DNA of 52,706 nt, from contig JAHHUE010000004.1 of assembly GCA_020024155.1 (NCBI GenBank), forward strand, positions 1 to 52,706, in the 5' to 3' direction. Shown here one piece after another: positions 50,323 through 52,706 of the stretch. This stretch comes from Oscillospiraceae bacterium. GTDB taxonomy: Bacteria; Bacillota; Clostridia; Oscillospirales; Ruminococcaceae. Made by a program: the position numbers and the translations under genes. The notes beneath the pieces are model-generated. The model had not been told where the DNA came from, ran no database searches, and saw only the letters and a list, made by a program, of their open reading frames with translations. Every line of letters starts with the position of its first letter. Position 1 is the first letter of the stretch.

Positions 50323-52706
50323 TTAATAATATTTTGTTGCGAAGGCTCTTAATAAACAGAAACCAAGCCAGCCTATGGATAATAGCAATGTTGAGAACAG
50401 TGAAGCCTCACATATTGTTTGAGATAATGTGAATAATAAAGCTAAAACTGCACCTATAATAACGCTTACTATCTGCACCATAGAACAAGTGCCTGCTGCT
50501 CTTTTTGCACTGTCAGCTCCAAAGAAGCCTGCCACAAGAGAGTGTAGACTGTCCAAATGTGCCATAGCACAATCTGTGCTTTCACTATATTTTGTGTAGT
50601 TAAGAAGCAAGCTTGTTTCGTTCTTATTTAAAACCTGAACTGTATCTTCTGGTAAATCGTAAACAAGTTCAAGCAACTGGCTGTCTATATTGAAATCGTT
50701 TGACTGCAATATAATGTTTTTGCCGTTTTCAATAAGTCTTGTTAAATTCTCTTTAACAGAATCATCAGCGTGATAGCTTACAACAAACATACCGAATAAT
50801 TTACCATTTACAGAAAGGTAAATTGGTTTTTTGCCGTCACTTGTATATTTTGTTTCCATACTTACAGGAGGCAATTCAACATCGTATTCGCTCATAATAC
50901 TGCGATTACCCATAATAACACGATTATGCTCTATCCATGCAACATAACCTTGACCTATTTTGTATTCACAGCTTTCGATAGGAAAGAGCAAGTCTTTTTT
51001 GTTATCAATAACAGTCATAAATACAGGCCTTAAATTATCACAATGTTCAATTGCAATGCTTGCGGCATAGAGAATTGCAAGGTCAAGTCTTTCTTTTTCA
51101 AAGGTCTTTATACCGTGAAGAACAACACAACCTCTTGGGAAAAGATGTTTTGCGTCAAATGAAACATGAGTTGTGTTGCAGAGCTGATAAATGCCTTGCC
51201 ATCCATTTACTAATGCACCGACTTTGTTTAAAGATTTCTGCATAAGGCTGGACGGAACACTTGAAATAAGAGAGTGGCTTAAAGGAAGAGTAAATATACT
51301 TGCAGCAGTTGCAGAAAAAACAGCTTTTGAAAAATCTGATGTAAGTGAAATTGTAACACCAAAACATACAATGGAAACAACAAGAGAGAAAATTGATAAT
51401 ATTTTTGCGTGTTTTTCGCTTGAATGCGAAGAAAAACCACCACTTATAAAGTTTGAGATATATCCGGTTTTTCTTGAAACAAGAATTTGTATATTTTTTT
51501 CTTCCAATGTGCGTGAAAGACGCTTTACATCTTCAAAATCTCTTATTAAATATCCTGCGTTAATACCTTCTGGCACATTTGCAAGAGAAAGATTTTTAAG
51601 AATAGTGTTTGAATTTATATGCTTGCCTAAGGCGTTAAAGCCAAGAGCAATAACTGTAAAGCCAGCAAATATTGTTGTGTGCTCAACATCAGCAGTTGCA
51701 CTTGTAATTATTAAAATAATTAACTGAGCAAGTGATAAAATTGTCGGAGCAACAATAAATGAGTCTTGCGTTGGCGTTTTTAAAAATCCCACAATACCAT
51801 TTGAAATTGTTGGTAAAAAGCCCACCAGTGCAATGATATAGAATACAAGATTTACAATATAGAACACAAGTGGTTGTGCAGTAGGACTTATAAATTCTGG
51901 CAGCGGCCAACTGCCGATAGCTGCAAAATTGAGATAGAATAACACAAGAGAGCAAAGAGCACTAAGTGCCATACGGATAGATAGAGTAAATTTAAAGTTT
52001 TTAAGCTCTTGCAGAATTTCTTCTGGGTTAGTAGAAAAACGCTGTGTAATATATTCGTTTTCTATTTCTTCGCTTTCAAATATATCTTCATCTTCACTTT
52101 CGTTATCGTCAAAAACTTCGTTGTTTGATTTTGATTGAGATTTAGCAAAAATATCTTTTAGCTTTTCTTTGTTATCTGCTTTTTCTTTTTCCTCAGCAGA
52201 AAGAGTATTAGTGTTGTCTTTTTCATCAATAACAGAAGTTTCTTCCGGCTCTTCATTTTCAGGATTTATATTTATATAACCTGTATATTCAATATTTTCT
52301 TCAACTGTTGTTTCTTTTGAACCTTCGACTGTTTCTAAAATTTCAGTGTTTTCTTCAACTTTGGAAATTTCTTTTTCTCTGGCTGATGTAACTTCTGCGT
52401 TAGAAATTACAGTTTCAGTTGTTGGAGCTGTTTCCGATTCAGTAGGAAGCTTGTCCTTCAATTTGGCGTTAAGCTCATCAATAAGCTCAGTTTTAAGCTC
52501 ATTCATTGAAGTTTTCTCAACTTCGGTTTTAGACTCAGATTTAATTTTAACCCTTGGTTCAGGTTTAATTTTAATTCTAGGCTCAGTCGTAGTTTCTACA
52601 ATAGGCTCAGATTTAATCTCAGCCTTTGGCTCAGTCGTAGTTTCTACAATAGGCTCAGATTTAATCTCAGCCTTTGGTTCAGCCTTAGTTTCTGCAATAG
52701 GTTCAG
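50323..52706 (-). CDS. P-type-ATPase-like membrane pseudoenzyme, 5' end outside window
   Basis: The frame stays open from the stop at 50323 to the window edge, so the start is missing. The N-terminal part is Glu/Lys/Thr-rich, disordered and repetitive. Counting from the Met at 52506, a membrane part (about 170-300) and a further pair (about 368-410) fit P1B-type helices. Then SLNKVGALVNGWQGIYQL and HVSFDAKHLFPRGCVV align with the phosphorylation region, but D-K-T-G-T reads D451-A-K-H-L. GNRSIMSEYDVEL (533-545) and SVKENLTRLIENGKNI match N/P-domain segments; the TGES and GDGxND motifs and the CPC metal motif are absent. Two C-terminal helices close the protein. Probably a non-catalytic relative; function unknown. 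Confidence 0.7.
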   Translation of the reverse strand, partial: EPIAETKAEPKAEIKSEPIVETTTEPKAEIKSEPIVETTTEPRIKIKPEPRVKIKSESKTEVEKTSMNELKTELIDELNAKLKDKLPTESETAPTTETVISNAEVTSAREKEISKVEENTEILETVEGSKETTVEENIEYTGYININPENEEPEETSVIDEKDNTNTLSAEEKEKADNKEKLKDIFAKSQSKSNNEVFDDNESEDEDIFESEEIENEYITQRFSTNPEEILQELKNFKFTLSIRMALSALCSLVLFYLNFAAIGSWPLPEFISPTAQPLVFYIVNLVFYIIALVGFLPTISNGIVGFLKTPTQDSFIVAPTILSLAQLIILIITSATADVEHTTIFAGFTVIALGFNALGKHINSNTILKNLSLANVPEGINAGYLIRDFEDVKRLSRTLEEKNIQILVSRKTGYISNFISGGFSSHSSEKHAKILSIFSLVVSIVCFGVTISLTSDFSKAVFSATAASIFTLPLSHSLISSVPSSLMQKSLNKVGALVNGWQGIYQLCNTTHVSFDAKHLFPRGCVVLHGIKTFEKERLDLAILYAASIAIEHCDNLRPVFMTVIDNKKDLLFPIESCEYKIGQGYVAWIEHNRVIMGNRSIMSEYDVELPPVSMETKYTSDGKKPIYLSVNGKLFGMFVVSYHADDSVKENLTRLIENGKNIILQSNDFNIDSQLLELVYDLPEDTVQVLNKNETSLLLNYTKYSESTDCAMAHLDSLHSLVAGFFGADSAKRAAGTCSMVQIVSVIIGAVLALLFTLSQTICEASLFSTLLLSIGWLGFCLLRAFATKYY
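52580..52706 (-). repeat. 48-bp tandem repeat coding for a 16-residue unit
   Basis: Two identical 48-base units (52580-52627 and 52628-52675) and a third, diverged and cut by the window edge. They encode EPKAEIKSEPIVETTT-like units in the N-terminal tail of the P-type-ATPase-like protein. Shorter diverged K-I-K-x-E-P units lie at about 52525-52580, before the repeat. Confidence 0.85.

Noticed and set aside
52580..52706. CRISPR-like array
   Set aside because: Units are directly adjacent without spacers, in frame with a coding sequence, and translate to a 16-residue repeat.

Overview
The window reads as chromosome of an AT-rich, endospore-forming member of the Firmicutes, most likely a clostridial gut-type lineage (Oscillospiraceae/Ruminococcaceae-like). 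The basis is the low GC, strong GGAGG-type ribosome sites, intrinsic terminators after most genes, sporulation genes (spoIIQ, spoIVB, spo0A, a sporulation-type D,D-carboxypeptidase and a gene behind a sigma-K-like promoter), an ispD-ispF fusion and a stand-alone [FeFe] hydrogenase. No rRNA, tRNA, CRISPR array, integrase or complete insertion sequence is visible.

Layout. 1-8.8 kb: small regulator/membrane-protein pairs (XRE + DUF6442-like, TetR + DUF2871, LytTR + DUF3021), the GTPase YchF, UDP-galactopyranose mutase with an unknown partner, an orphan OmpR-type response regulator and a zinc-ribbon membrane protein. 8.8-17.2 kb: HflX, an Lrp-type regulator, a YitT-DUF1294-glycerol kinase operon, an N-acetyl-sugar amidotransferase, SppA and a YibE/F protein. 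17.2-27.1 kb: a surface-polysaccharide block (RfbC, Wzm/Wzt-type ABC exporter, two paralogous double-domain GT2 enzymes), SpoIIQ, and a 986-residue double membrane glycosyltransferase. 27.1-33.3 kb: a yhbD-type regulator with a decayed bactofilin-like partner, a trigger-factor-like lipoprotein, the hydrogenase, RsmI and a phosphodiesterase. 33.4-41.1 kb: MBOAT acyltransferase, orphan LolD-type ATPase, spoIVB, a GT2, an EcsC-family pseudogene, ispDF and spo0A. 41.1-52.7 kb: a short membrane peptide gene, D,D-carboxypeptidase / papain-like protein / nicotinate phosphoribosyltransferase operon, a degenerate metallophosphoesterase, a G5-3D wall protein, a Cys-rich protein behind a sigma-K-like promoter, a zinc-dependent phospholipase C-like protein, a methyltransferase pseudogene, and a truncated gene for a P-type-ATPase-like membrane protein lacking the catalytic motifs.

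How the genes relate. Two themes recur. One is the cell surface: glf, rfbC, wzm/wzt, GT2 enzymes, the GT39-like fusion, MBOAT, and D,D-carboxypeptidase and 3D-domain wall enzymes. The other is sporulation: Spo0A, SpoIIQ and SpoIVB in forespore-mother cell signalling, and the sigma-K-linked Cys-rich protein as a candidate coat/exosporium component. Most units are short, one to three genes, and closed by strong hairpins.

The most unusual items are the P-type ATPase-like pseudoenzyme with a Glu-rich repeat tail (50323 to the right edge), the Spo0A receiver with an eroded acidic pocket, the sigma-K-like promoter in front of the Cys-rich gene, a MerR-type 20-bp-spacer promoter with duplicated palindromes in front of the yhbD-like gene, and three pseudogenes, two of which carry mainly A-tract indels.
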